Shown here: positions 26,607 to 35,811 of the stretch, piece by piece
Layout: every line of letters begins with the position of its first letter
Position numbering within the stretch: position 1 is the first letter of the stretch
From: Dyella monticola
GTDB lineage: Bacteria; Pseudomonadota; Gammaproteobacteria; Xanthomonadales; Rhodanobacteraceae
NCBI RefSeq assembly: GCF_003363155.1
Contig: NZ_QRBE01000003.1
Coordinates: forward strand, 186,001 to 250,000
Reading direction: 5' to 3'
Length of the DNA stretch: 64,000 nucleotides
The notes under the pieces: model-generated
What the model saw: only the letters and a program-made list of their open reading frames with translations
Database searches by the model: none
What the model was told of the DNA's origin: nothing
Made by a program: the position numbers and the translations under genes

Positions 26607-27641
26607 ATGAATGATACGACGCCTGTAATGCCTTCGCGATCAATGACAAACGAACCGTCCATGGACGTACCCGGCGTCGTTTTCACACCCGCCATCACAC
26701 CTGAAAACCTGGGTGCGCTCATCCATAACGAAAAACTCGGCCGTCCCGTCCGCGTGCGTGGCTACGCAACCGATCTGCGAGTCTGTGAAGACGATCCAGA
26801 GCACTATCGCTGCGGCCGGCTCACCCTCGATGACAGCTCCATCGCCTTTCGAGTGCGGGCCGATACGTTGCTCGCCGAAGGAGAGCCTGCCGTCATCGTT
26901 GGCGTATTACATGTCAACAGCAAGCGGTGGGCGCTGGAGCTTCGGGGCCATTTTGAATCCGCCTGGCGACCGGCACCGCGCGTCCCTGTCGTGGTCATTC
27001 CACCCCGTCAGCGTTTACGGGTGTCGCTGACGGAATTCGCACGCCACCATTCCGTTACGGCGCTGGGATTTCTCGCAACGAAAACTGGTTGGGATGAAAT
27101 GTACGCCACCGGACCAATGACGCAGCTCGCACAGTGCCATCGTGTGCCCATGTCGTTCACGGATGAAGACAGGTCCATCGAAAGCGTCACATGGCTGGCC
27201 AGGCTGCCCGCCATCAAGGCCATCGCGGTCGTGCGTGGCGCCGGGGAAAAGCTGACTTCGTTGGGCAACTCGCCGCGCCTGGCCAAGGCGCTCGTTGAGA
27301 CGGGTTTGCCTTTTTATGTCGCCTTGGGCTGCCCTGGTGACGTATTGCTCTTGGATAAACACGCCGACGAATGCTTTGTCGCGGCACCGGACTTTGCAAG
27401 CCACCTGCGCGACCTCGAACGTGAACGTGTCGGCCACCAGAACGCCGACAGCATGGTTCAACAGCTACGGGCCGAACTGGTGGATATCAAACAGTCGATG
27501 CGCGATACCGAAGTGCGCCACGGTGAAGCGCTGCAGTCGTTGCAAGCGCAGCATGCCAGCGACAGCAGACACCGCATGCGCAACATGATCGTGGCTGCGA
27601 TGCTGATGGTGCTTGGCTTGCTGTTATGGGAACTGCTGTGA
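26607..27641 (+). CDS. XseA-like protein with C-terminal membrane anchor, catalytically degenerate
   Basis: The protein resembles the large subunit of exonuclease VII. An OB-like N-terminal domain (GRLTLDDSSIAFRVRAD) is followed by LGFLATKTGWDEM, which aligns with GVITSKTGAALHD of XseA, and AVVRGAGEKLTSL, which aligns with the RGGGSLEDL segment. VALGCPGDVLLLD replaces the AVGHETDVTIAD motif. The Arg and the last Asp are kept, but the conserved His is Cys and GHE is GCP. The long XseA coiled coil is cut to about 50 residues and ends in a single membrane helix (IVAAMLMVLGLLLWELL). The frame is open from ATG 26523. Nuclease activity is doubtful. Confidence 0.7.
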   Translation: MNDTTPVMPSRSMTNEPSMDVPGVVFTPAITPENLGALIHNEKLGRPVRVRGYATDLRVCEDDPEHYRCGRLTLDDSSIAFRVRADTLLAEGEPAVIVGVLHVNSKRWALELRGHFESAWRPAPRVPVVVIPPRQRLRVSLTEFARHHSVTALGFLATKTGWDEMYATGPMTQLAQCHRVPMSFTDEDRSIESVTWLARLPAIKAIAVVRGAGEKLTSLGNSPRLAKALVETGLPFYVALGCPGDVLLLDKHADECFVAAPDFASHLRDLERERVGHQNADSMVQQLRAELVDIKQSMRDTEVRHGEALQSLQAQHASDSRHRMRNMIVAAMLMVLGLLLWELL

Positions 27642-27682
27642 GGCAAATCGGCAGGCGCCCGCGAAGGGGCGCCTGCGCGTGC

Positions 27683-28474
27683 TCATGCGGGCGCGTGGCT
27701 CAGCTGGCGTCTTTTCTCCAAGTGAGCCAGTAGGCCGTCCCACAGCGCAATGCGGGCGTGAAGCGCCTCAAGTCCGGCTTCCAATGCCGCTGAGTGCATG
27801 GCCACGTCGCCGTTGGAGACTTCGCGAATCAGCGTGCGCGCTGCTGGCCCGTGTTCGCCGGAATCCACCTCGATGTGGCGATCGAGGTAATAGGTCATGA
27901 GTGGAATGGTGGTGCGATCGATGTGCCACGCATCGAGCAGTTGGCGAAACATGTCGGGGATGACATTCTCCCGACCGTAGAAAAAGTCGCCGAGCACTTC
28001 GTGCGTGGGCTTTTCCAGGCACGTGCGCATCGTTGCCATCACAAATGACTGCACGGGTACGGGGGGCGCGATGGCCGCCAGGGCTTCGCCGACGTCCGCG
28101 CCGGTGCGCAGCAATGCCATCAGCCGATCGACCTGCTCGGTCGATGCACCGATGTCGCGCATGGCATGCAGATACAGGTCATAGTGGCTGAGATACCCAA
28201 GAGGCGTCTCGTCGCATTCCTCTCCGAGCACGATCTCGTTGATGAGGCGTGCAGCGTTGACGTTGATGGGTGCGATCCAGGGCACAGCTACCGTGGTGAG
28301 ATCGGCCTGCAAGCGTTTGACCAGCGACATGAAATCCCACACCGCGAATACATGCCATTCCATGAAAGTCCGCAGTTCATCGATCGAGTGGATCGATTTG
28401 AACACCGGGTGATTGGCCAGGATGTCGTGCTGGATGGCGAGGGATGATTCCAGCGATTCGATGCTATTTACCAT
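27683..28474 (-). CDS. DUF3050 domain-containing protein
   Basis: The 263-residue protein matches the DUF3050 family, a helical heme-oxygenase-like fold with conserved His/Glu residues ([44 protein letters not shown]). Such folds often hold di-iron or bind small molecules; the reaction is unknown. I choose ATG 28474, with AAGGA seven bases upstream; two further ATGs precede it directly and the frame reaches 28531. It is convergent with the XseA-like gene. Confidence 0.8.
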   Translation of the reverse strand: MVNSIESLESSLAIQHDILANHPVFKSIHSIDELRTFMEWHVFAVWDFMSLVKRLQADLTTVAVPWIAPINVNAARLINEIVLGEECDETPLGYLSHYDLYLHAMRDIGASTEQVDRLMALLRTGADVGEALAAIAPPVPVQSFVMATMRTCLEKPTHEVLGDFFYGRENVIPDMFRQLLDAWHIDRTTIPLMTYYLDRHIEVDSGEHGPAARTLIREVSNGDVAMHSAALEAGLEALHARIALWDGLLAHLEKRRQLSHAPA

Positions 28475-28817
28475 CATCATTCCTTGAATCAAATAATCAT
28501 TTACTGGGGACGAGGCCACCCACGCGCGCATGCGTTATGTGCGGACAAGGATGGAGTGGATCGTCGTGATGGAACACGGAAACGCATTCCGTGCCAGAGG
28601 ATTCTGCACTCAGCCAGCCAGATGCAGGGCCAGGATTGACGAGGTGACATCGTCGGCAATCACCGACGACTTACCGAGGACAATGGGAGACAGGGGCGCA
28701 AGAAACAGCAACACGTCGTGTGCGTGCTTCAACGGATTGCGTACGTCTTGACCGACGTGCCGTCAGTCTTGCGCTTCGCGGCCATGCTGCAAAGAGGAAA
28801 GCTAGGCGCGATCTATC
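28475..28817. other. intergenic region with no convincing gene
   Basis: The 343 bases between the DUF3050 gene and the PilZ gene contain only short spurious frames. The one structure seen is an inverted repeat, ATCGTCGG/CCGACGA, at about 28650-28669, without a T-run. The promoter of the DUF3050 gene should lie near 28480-28530. Confidence 0.4.
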
Positions 28818-29156
28818 TCAGGCGTGCAGCAGCCATCGCTCCAGATGCGCGGCATCGGACGTGCCGATGGCGATGATGCGGTAGCCCGACCATATCTGGC
28901 CCGGTGTAGCTGCCGGTTCATGCCATTGTTCCTGAATGCCTACTTCAATGGCCGGCATGCTGCCGTCATGGGCGGGCAGCGGCAGGTTCACCTGGTAGAT
29001 GGCCTCGCTGCGCGGCGCATGATGGCTGATCAGCAGCATGCCGTTGCTGGAAAGATTGCCGACATGGCCGAGCGGCTGGCCGGTGATCACGTCGGTCACC
29101 GTGACGGCATAGTCTGGACGCTTGCGTGGTGCGCGACGTTGTTCGGGCGTGTTCAT
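28818..29156 (-). CDS. PilZ domain protein
   Basis: This 112-residue single PilZ domain has both cyclic-di-GMP-binding elements: an RxxxR element near the start (RRAPRKR, Arg 7 and 11) and the N-x-S-x-x-G motif as NLSSNG (about 34-39). It should therefore be able to bind the ligand, unlike degenerate PilZ proteins. Its ATG overlaps the stop of the DUF1631 gene (ATGA), so the two are translated together. The window also encodes Clp and type IV pilus alignment proteins, but a direct link is not shown. Confidence 0.88.
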   Translation of the reverse strand: MNTPEQRRAPRKRPDYAVTVTDVITGQPLGHVGNLSSNGMLLISHHAPRSEAIYQVNLPLPAHDGSMPAIEVGIQEQWHEPAATPGQIWSGYRIIAIGTSDAAHLERWLLHA

Positions 29157-31528
29157 GGGCGCGCTTCCGGCAGCGGCGATGCGGGTCGCAGCAAGTTAGC
29201 GGTCAATGCATGCCAGGCGCGGTCGAGAAGGCCTTCCTGCTGCGGCGGCAGTTCGCGCACGCGGCCTTCAGCAATCGCGCGCGCCAGTTCTTGCAGGTTC
29301 ATCATGTCGCCGCGCTGGCCGCGACGGTTGACGAACAAGCTGTTGCCTGACAAGGGCGAGAACCACGCCAGCTTGTATTGCGAGGTTTTGCCGGTCGTCG
29401 CGTCGGTGAATTCGAACCACGTGCCGAATGGCAATTGGCGCAGATGATTGTGGATGCGCGCCTCGCGCAAGCCGAGCGGCGGCACCACGGCCGCCTGCGT
29501 GGGCGGTTGTGGCGTTTCCTGGCTGCGCTGTTCGCCCAGCCGCTGGCGTTGTTTCAGGCGAATCGCCAGGTCGGTGGCGCTGGGCGCATCAGTCATGCGC
29601 GGAGCGGGGGTACGCGGCTTTGCGGCCGGGATGGGCGGGATTTCCGCCGCAGGTGGCGGTGCGGATGGCGCGAGTTCGACGTTGACGACCGGCTCGTGCA
29701 CAGGCGGTGGGGGGATCTCGGCAACCGCCGGGGCGGTCTCGGCCGATGGCGTCGCCTCGGCGCTGATCAGGCGCTGCGCCACCTGTTCGGCTTCATCGGC
29801 ATGCATGCCAATTTGTTGCAAGCCTGCTTCCACTTCCTGACGGAGCGCGGCCGGATCGCTCACCGGGAACTGGCCGAGCAATTGGTCGGTGATGCGCAAT
29901 TGATGGCGGAACGCATCGCTGTGTTCGTCGTGGCGAAGAAGTGTCAGCGCCAGCACGTCGGTCCATGCGCGTTCGAGCAGGGTGCGTAGCAAGCCGCGCG
30001 GCGAGGCGGTGGCGAGGCGCTCGGTCATCAGTTCGTCGGCTCGATGCCGTGCCTGTTCCAGGCGCTCGCGACCTTGCATCGCTTCCACATGGCGACGTTC
30101 GGTCGCCTGCGCTTTGCGCACCAGTTGCCCGAGGTGATGTTCGATATCCGCCAGCAAGCTGGTATAGAGGCCAGCGGTGGGCGGTTCTTGTTGGGCGCGA
30201 TCGACGAGCTGTCCGAGTTTGGCAACCAGTTGGTGATCGGTTTCGCCGTTGGGACCGTCGACCCAGTTTTCCATGGTATCGGCGAGCCTGCCCAGCAACT
30301 GGCGCGCGGGATGTTCATGCTGGTTGAAGAAATCGCGATCGGAAACGGCCAGGCGCAGCAGCGGCAATTGCAGACCGCCAAGCAGTGCATTTGCATCCGG
30401 GCCGTGATGCAACTGTTGTGCGAGTTGTTCGAACAACATCGCCACCAGTTCCACCGTGTCGCCTTGCTCGGGTGTCAAATGCATGCGCGCCGCGCCGGGC
30501 GGTAGACCGATGTTGAGTTGATACAGCAGTTCTTCGTGAAGGCGTTGCGCGCTGCGCAGCTCGCGGCTGGTGCGATCGGTGACCTGGACCATGTGCTGCT
30601 GCAAGGCCGAGAGCGCGGTTTGCAGTTCGTCCGGTGAAGCGGTGCGTTCACTGGATGTGGGTATGGGGCCGCCAGTGGTGCGCTGTCTTGCGAGCATGTC
30701 GCGCAAGGTTTCAAGCACGGCAATCGGTTCGCTGCCGTGCTCAGCGGCAGGGGCGGGTGTCGCTTGCGCCGCGGCGGGAGCGGCTGGCGGCGGGTTGGCA
30801 TGCGCCGGGCCGTGACTCGGCCGCACGGCTGCGAAGGCGCGCAGTTGCGGCAGGATGCCATCGGCCAGCAACTTGGCATTGATGCCTTCGTACAGCGATA
30901 TCAAGGTGCCGCTCACGCTGCTTTCGAATACCTGCAGCAAGATAAGGCGATGCTCCAGCGGAAGGTTGAACGGCTCGCTCGCGATGCGCAGGATGCGCGC
31001 CATATTTTGCGGGCCGGGTGGTAGTTGCTTGCCTTCCAGCGGTGGCGATGCCACCAATACGGCCAGTCGATAGGAGAGCTCGTACAGAAGCTGCCCGTTC
31101 TGCGCTTCGCTGCGCGCGGCGAGTTTTTCAACCGCAGCGTTGAGCTCGTGCTCAGTGCGATCGAGCAATGTGAGTGATTGCAAGGCCAGCGGCTGGGCCG
31201 CCTGGTCGTCTTGCGTATCCGCCATGGCTTCGAAACTCGCGCGCAACTTGGCGGAGAACGCCTGGATAAAAGCGTTGCGCCCTTGCTGCACCAGTTGGCG
31301 GCTGTCGAAGCAGCGTTGCTGTTCGAGATGATTGCGCGATCGCTCGGCCTGGTCGTACAGGCGTTTGTCGAAACGGTCCAAGCACAGCCGCAGCGTGGGC
31401 TCGACCCAGTGATCGCACAGTGTGCAGGCCACGTCGATCAGCTTGCGCACGCGCAAAGGCATCCGGCCCGGGTCGGCGTGTCGGCCGCTGGCAGCGAACG
31501 GTGGATGGACCTTCGGCTCGACATCCAT
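29153..31528 (-). CDS. DUF1631 family protein
   Basis: The 791-residue cytoplasmic protein is recognised as DUF1631, a family of unknown function in beta- and gammaproteobacteria. It is mainly helical, with a Pro/Ala-rich linker (about 610-665). A compact C-terminal beta domain (about 690-770; LRQLPFGTWFEFTDATTGK, then SLFVNRRGQRGDMM) looks like a PilZ-type barrel but has no RxxxR motif. Overlap with the PilZ gene suggests the two products act together, possibly with the separate PilZ protein sensing cyclic di-GMP. No enzymatic signature is visible. Confidence 0.85.
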   Translation of the reverse strand: MDVEPKVHPPFAASGRHADPGRMPLRVRKLIDVACTLCDHWVEPTLRLCLDRFDKRLYDQAERSRNHLEQQRCFDSRQLVQQGRNAFIQAFSAKLRASFEAMADTQDDQAAQPLALQSLTLLDRTEHELNAAVEKLAARSEAQNGQLLYELSYRLAVLVASPPLEGKQLPPGPQNMARILRIASEPFNLPLEHRLILLQVFESSVSGTLISLYEGINAKLLADGILPQLRAFAAVRPSHGPAHANPPPAAPAAAQATPAPAAEHGSEPIAVLETLRDMLARQRTTGGPIPTSSERTASPDELQTALSALQQHMVQVTDRTSRELRSAQRLHEELLYQLNIGLPPGAARMHLTPEQGDTVELVAMLFEQLAQQLHHGPDANALLGGLQLPLLRLAVSDRDFFNQHEHPARQLLGRLADTMENWVDGPNGETDHQLVAKLGQLVDRAQQEPPTAGLYTSLLADIEHHLGQLVRKAQATERRHVEAMQGRERLEQARHRADELMTERLATASPRGLLRTLLERAWTDVLALTLLRHDEHSDAFRHQLRITDQLLGQFPVSDPAALRQEVEAGLQQIGMHADEAEQVAQRLISAEATPSAETAPAVAEIPPPPVHEPVVNVELAPSAPPPAAEIPPIPAAKPRTPAPRMTDAPSATDLAIRLKQRQRLGEQRSQETPQPPTQAAVVPPLGLREARIHNHLRQLPFGTWFEFTDATTGKTSQYKLAWFSPLSGNSLFVNRRGQRGDMMNLQELARAIAEGRVRELPPQQEGLLDRAWHALTANLLRPASPLPEARP

Positions 31529-31615
31529 GACTTGCGACCCCTTCAGTTCCCCAGGCGGAGTGTATGCCTGTTGAGGGGTCTCGTCATTGGGCGCAATGGC
31601 ATACCCCGCGCGGAG

Positions 31616-32779
31616 TTAGTCCAGGAAGCTGGCCATCACGTCATTGAGAAAGCGCTGGCCCAGGGGCGTGGTGCGCAGATAGCGCGGATCATCATCCAGC
31701 CATTCTTTTTGACGGCCGGCGGCGAGGCGGCTGGCAATTCGATCGAGGGGAATGCCAGTGCGGGCGGGGAAGTCCTCCAGCGGGACGCCGTCCACCAGCC
31801 GCAAGGCGTTGAGCATGTATTCGAATGGCAGCTCGTCGGCTGGCACCGCAGCGTGACCGCCTATGCGGGCCGGGCCGCCCGCGGCTTCGAGGTAGGCGGT
31901 GGGATGGCGGATTTTCCAGCGCCGCAGGACAACACCGGAAGCGGTGTCCGTGATCTTGCCGTGCGCACCCGCACCCAGGCCCAGGTAATCGCCGAATGTC
32001 CAGTAATTGAGGTTGTGTGCACAGCGCTGCCCGGACCTTGCATAGGCGGATACTTCGTATTGCGCATAACCGGCATGAGTCAGTTGCGTCTGGCAAGTCT
32101 CCTGCATCGTCCATGCGGCATCGTCGTCGGGCAGCGGCGGCGGGTGGGTGGCGAAGACCGTGTTGGGCTCCAGGGTGAGCTGGTAATGCGAGACATGCGC
32201 TGGCTGCAGCGCCACCGCGCGATCCACATCGGCCCATGCACCGGATAGGGTTTGCTCGGGCAGGGCGTACATCAGGTCGAGATTGATGTTGTCCAAGCCC
32301 GCATCCTGCGCGGATTTCACCGCGGCCTCCGCTTCTGCCGACGAATGGATGCGCCCAAGACGCCTGAGTTTGTCATCGTCGAAACTCTGGATGCCGAAGG
32401 AGATGCGATTGACACCGGCTGCCAGGTAACCATCAAAACGTCCATGCTCGACCGTGCCTGGATTGGTTTCCAGGGTGACCTCGCACGCGTCTTGGAACGG
32501 CAGGCGCGCGCGTGCACCGTCCAGGAAGCGGGCAATCAGTTCCGGCGCGAACAGGCTGGGCGTACCGCCGCCGAAAAACACGCTGACGATGGGGCGGCCA
32601 TGCAGTGCATCGCCCATGTCGCGTTGGTCGGCATCGAGATCGGCCAGCAGCATTTGCACGTAGTGCGCATAGGGCGGCTCGCCGCGCAGGCCATGCGAAT
32701 TGAAATCGCAGTAGGGGCATTTTTTTACGCACCACGGCATGTGGACGTACAGCGCCAGTGGTGGTGCGGATAACGGCAT
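31616..32779 (-). CDS. hemW: radical SAM heme chaperone HemW
   Basis: HemW is a radical-SAM protein that binds heme and delivers it to membrane targets. It was formerly annotated as oxygen-independent coproporphyrinogen oxidase. The CxxxCxxC cluster motif is at 17-24 (CVKKCPYC), followed by SVFFGGGTPSLF and the NRISFGIQSFDD strand. The 387-residue length and the lack of the extra N-terminal region of HemN support HemW. It starts one base after the rdgB stop, so rph-rdgB-hemW is one leftward operon, as in many gammaproteobacteria. Confidence 0.93.
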   Translation of the reverse strand: MPLSAPPLALYVHMPWCVKKCPYCDFNSHGLRGEPPYAHYVQMLLADLDADQRDMGDALHGRPIVSVFFGGGTPSLFAPELIARFLDGARARLPFQDACEVTLETNPGTVEHGRFDGYLAAGVNRISFGIQSFDDDKLRRLGRIHSSAEAEAAVKSAQDAGLDNINLDLMYALPEQTLSGAWADVDRAVALQPAHVSHYQLTLEPNTVFATHPPPLPDDDAAWTMQETCQTQLTHAGYAQYEVSAYARSGQRCAHNLNYWTFGDYLGLGAGAHGKITDTASGVVLRRWKIRHPTAYLEAAGGPARIGGHAAVPADELPFEYMLNALRLVDGVPLEDFPARTGIPLDRIASRLAAGRQKEWLDDDPRYLRTTPLGQRFLNDVMASFLD

Positions 32780-32780
32780 C

Positions 32781-33380
32781 TCAGTCGCGCCGTTCGGCTA
32801 GGCGCGCATGCAACGTGGCCATGGCCTGGCCGCGGTGGCTGAGGCGGTTTTTTACGTCGCGATCGAGTTCCGCCGCGCTCAGCGATTGGCCGTGCGCAAG
32901 GAACAGCGGATCGTAACCGAAGCCCTGTTCGCCACGCGGTGCATCGAGAACGCGCCCATGCCAGCGGCCCTCTGCGATCAACGGTGCGGGATCCTCGGCG
33001 TGCCACAGAAGCGCAAGCACGCAGATGAAAAACGCACCACGCTGCTCCTGCGTAACGCCATCCAGTTCGCGCAACAGGCGCGCATTGTTGGCGTGCGCGT
33101 TGCCGTGGTTGCCGCTGTAGCGCGCGGAGTAGAGCCCCGGTGCGCCGCGCAGATGCGCTACGCAAAGTCCTGAATCATCGGCCAGTGCAGGGAGCCCGGT
33201 GATCTGCGATGCATGCCGCGCCTTGAGCAGCGCGTTTTCGACGAAGGTAAGGCCGGTTTCCTCGGCATCGTCCACGCCCAGTTCGGCTTGCGGGATTACC
33301 TGAAAATGGCTGTCGGCAAGCAAAGCGTTGAATTCCGCGAGCTTGCCGCGGTTGCTGCTGGCCAGGACGATGCGTTGCAT
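32781..33380 (-). CDS. rdgB: XTP/dITP diphosphatase RdgB
   Basis: RdgB (Ham1 family) hydrolyses dITP, dXTP and XTP to monophosphates, keeping deaminated purines out of DNA and RNA. The 199-residue protein has SSNRGKLAEFNALL at 8-21, the metal-binding TFVENALLKARHA, LADDSGLCV and FGYDPLF, all diagnostic. It lies between rph (38 bases upstream) and hemW in one operon. Confidence 0.96.
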   Translation of the reverse strand: MQRIVLASSNRGKLAEFNALLADSHFQVIPQAELGVDDAEETGLTFVENALLKARHASQITGLPALADDSGLCVAHLRGAPGLYSARYSGNHGNAHANNARLLRELDGVTQEQRGAFFICVLALLWHAEDPAPLIAEGRWHGRVLDAPRGEQGFGYDPLFLAHGQSLSAAELDRDVKNRLSHRGQAMATLHARLAERRD

Positions 33381-33418
33381 GGAAACCTTCGTATGGAAAT
33401 AAGAATGCCGCGCCCAGA

Positions 33419-34147
33419 TCAGCCCAGCTCCAGCGCCGCGCGCTGCAAGCCAACCAGCTCGGTGATGCCTTTTTCAGCCAGATCGAGCATGGCGTCCATT
33501 TCGCTGCGACGGAAGGCGTGACCTTCGGCGGTGCCTTGAACTTCAATGATGCCGCCGCCGTCGTTCATCACCACGTTCATGTCGGTATCGCAGTGGGCGT
33601 CTTCGGCGTAATCCAGATCGAGCACCGGCATGCCCTGATAGACACCGACGGAAACGGCCGCCACGGCGCCGATGATCGGGTTGCGGCGCAGGTTCTCGCG
33701 CTTCATCAGTGAATTCACCGCATCGACCAATGCCACGTAGGCGCCGGTGATCGCTGCGGTACGCGTGCCGCCGTCGGCTTGGATGACGTCGCAGTCCAGC
33801 GTGACGACGCGCTCCCCCAGTGCCTGGCGATCCACGCAGGCGCGCAGGCTGCGGCCAATCAAGCGTTGGATTTCCATCGTGCGGCCGCCCTGGCTGCCAC
33901 GCGTGGCTTCGCGCTGCGTACGGGTGGCGGTAGCGCGGGGCAGCATGCCGTATTCGGCGGTGACCCAGCCTTCACCCTTGCCGCGCAGCCACAGGGGCAT
34001 CCGGTCTTCGATGCTGGCGGTGCACAGTACGCGGGTATCGCCAAAGGCGACCAGCACGGAGCCTTCGGCGTGGCGGGTGTAGTGGCGCTCGATGGAGATA
34101 GTGCGCAACTGGTCGCTGGCGCGACCGCTCGGGCGGGACACTGTCAT
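33419..34147 (-). CDS. rph: ribonuclease PH
   Basis: RNase PH is a phosphorolytic 3'-5' exoribonuclease that trims tRNA 3' ends. The 242-residue protein carries the PDX-type RNase PH core: [57 protein letters not shown] and [19 protein letters not shown]. It is full length, unlike the frameshifted E. coli K-12 allele. The start at 34147 matches homologues; ATG 34162 is also in frame. It is divergent from yicC across about 75 bases, the common arrangement. Confidence 0.95.
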   Translation of the reverse strand: MTVSRPSGRASDQLRTISIERHYTRHAEGSVLVAFGDTRVLCTASIEDRMPLWLRGKGEGWVTAEYGMLPRATATRTQREATRGSQGGRTMEIQRLIGRSLRACVDRQALGERVVTLDCDVIQADGGTRTAAITGAYVALVDAVNSLMKRENLRRNPIIGAVAAVSVGVYQGMPVLDLDYAEDAHCDTDMNVVMNDGGGIIEVQGTAEGHAFRRSEMDAMLDLAEKGITELVGLQRAALELG

Positions 34148-34221
34148 GGCATGGTTGGGCAAGTAAGGGTCCTACAGTTTACCATTGACCACTTTCCATA
34201 CTCTCCAGGGCCAAGGTTTCC

Positions 34222-35079
34222 ATGATTCGCAGCATGACCGCTTATGCGTCCGCCGAAGTCGCCACACCTGCCGGGGCGCTGACGTGCGAGCTGCGCGCGG
34301 TCAATCATCGTTATCTGGAACTGAGCCCGCGCCTGCCGGAAGACATGCGCAGTGTCGAATCCGCGCTGCGCGAGCGCATCGCCACCCGCCTTTCGCGCGG
34401 CAAGGTGGATGTGATCGTGCGCCGGGGCGAGTCGCGTGGCGAATCCTTGCAGGTCGACAACGCCATGATTGGCCGCCTGTCCGAATTGGCCTCGGACATG
34501 GAAGCCCGCTTTCCGAGCATGCGCATCGAATTCACGGAGTTGTTGCGTTTTCCAGGCGTGCTGCAGCATGCGCAGGTCGATCAGGACGCGCAGCAGGGTT
34601 TGATGCTGGAGGTACTCGATCGCGCCCTGGATGCGTTCACCGCCACGCGCGAGCGCGAGGGTGCCAAGCTGGGCGATATGCTGCGTGAGCGCTTGGATGC
34701 GGTCGAACGTGTGGTCGCCGACGTACGTGGCTGGATGCCCGAGATCCGTGCCGCCTTGCGCGCGCGGCTGGAATCGCGCCTGGCCGATCTCAAGCAACCG
34801 GCTGACCCCGGCAGGCTGGAGCAGGAGCTGGTGTTGCAGGTCACGCGTTCGGATGTGGATGAAGAACTGGATCGCCTCAGCACACACATTTCCGAAACGC
34901 GTCGTGTGCTGGGTCTGAAGGAACCGGTTGGCCGGCGCCTGGATTTTCTGATGCAGGAATTCAACCGCGAGGCAAACACGCTGGGGTCCAAATCGGTCGA
35001 CGCACGCACCACCAATGCCGCGGTGGAGCTGAAAGTGCTGATCGAGCAGATGCGTGAGCAGGTGCAGAACATCGAATGA
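34222..35079 (+). CDS. yicC: YicC family endoribonuclease
   Basis: The 285-residue protein matches YicC, a helical family with RNase activity in E. coli (cleaving, for example, RyhB). Diagnostic segments are the N-terminal IRSMTAYASAE, the ELRAVNHRYLELSPRLPE block and the C-terminal GRRLDFLMQEFNREANTLGS. Its stop overlaps the gmk start as ATGA. The yicC-gmk order is widely conserved. Confidence 0.94.
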   Translation: MIRSMTAYASAEVATPAGALTCELRAVNHRYLELSPRLPEDMRSVESALRERIATRLSRGKVDVIVRRGESRGESLQVDNAMIGRLSELASDMEARFPSMRIEFTELLRFPGVLQHAQVDQDAQQGLMLEVLDRALDAFTATREREGAKLGDMLRERLDAVERVVADVRGWMPEIRAALRARLESRLADLKQPADPGRLEQELVLQVTRSDVDEELDRLSTHISETRRVLGLKEPVGRRLDFLMQEFNREANTLGSKSVDARTTNAAVELKVLIEQMREQVQNIE

Positions 35080-35723
35080 GTGCGCCTACTTCAACGCTGG
35101 GAAGCAACGAAGGCACCTTATTCATCGTGGCCGCCCCCTCGGGTGCCGGCAAATCCACGCTGGTCAATGCCTTGCTCGAACGCGAGCCGGAGATTTCGCT
35201 GTCGACCTCCCACACCACGCGTCCGCCGCGTTCGGGCGAGCAGTACGGCCGTCACTATTATTTTGTTGAACGCAGCGAGTTCGAGCGCGAGGTCCTCGAG
35301 GGTATCTTTCTCGAGCACGCACAAGTACATGGAAATTTCTACGGTACGTCGCGCAGGACCGTGCAGGATCTTTTGCAGCACGGGCGTGACGTATTGCTGG
35401 AAATCGACTGGCAGGGGGCGGCGCAAGTACGCCAGAAAAAGCCCGATTGTGTGAGCGTATTCATCCTGCCACCCTCGCGCGCCGAACTGGAGCGCCGGCT
35501 GCGCGGGCGCGGCTCGGACAGCGAGGAAGTGATCGAACGGCGCCTGCGCAATTCGCGCGGCGAGATCGCTCACGCGCACGAGTTCGACTACATCATCGTC
35601 AACGACCGGTTCGAGGATGCGTTGGACAGTCTTCAAGCCATCGTGCGGGCCGTACGCCAGCGTAGCGTGTTGCAATGTCAGCGCCACGAAAGCCTGATCC
35701 ACGAGCTATTGACCGAAAGCTGA
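35076..35723 (+). CDS. gmk: guanylate kinase
   Basis: Gmk phosphorylates GMP to GDP with ATP. The 215-residue protein has the P-loop APSGAGKST (about 20-28), the GMP-binding SHTTRPPRSGE, and DVLLEIDWQGAAQV. In E. coli and Xanthomonas rpoZ and spoT follow directly. Here rpoZ lies about 4.8 kb downstream, with the mla genes between. Translation is coupled to yicC. Confidence 0.97.
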   Translation: MSAPTSTLGSNEGTLFIVAAPSGAGKSTLVNALLEREPEISLSTSHTTRPPRSGEQYGRHYYFVERSEFEREVLEGIFLEHAQVHGNFYGTSRRTVQDLLQHGRDVLLEIDWQGAAQVRQKKPDCVSVFILPPSRAELERRLRGRGSDSEEVIERRLRNSRGEIAHAHEFDYIIVNDRFEDALDSLQAIVRAVRQRSVLQCQRHESLIHELLTES

Positions 35724-35811
35724 ACGAAAGCCCGGGATTACTGTACTGGGCCGCATAGCATTAGGCAGCCAGTTCAGTTACCGTTTCCACTTTCCCCCCA
35801 CTCCCCAGGCC

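Noticed and set aside
28530-28751. 73-codon open frame between the DUF3050 and PilZ genes
   Set aside because: Arg/Cys-rich random-looking product, no ribosome-binding site and no conserved neighbour on that strand.
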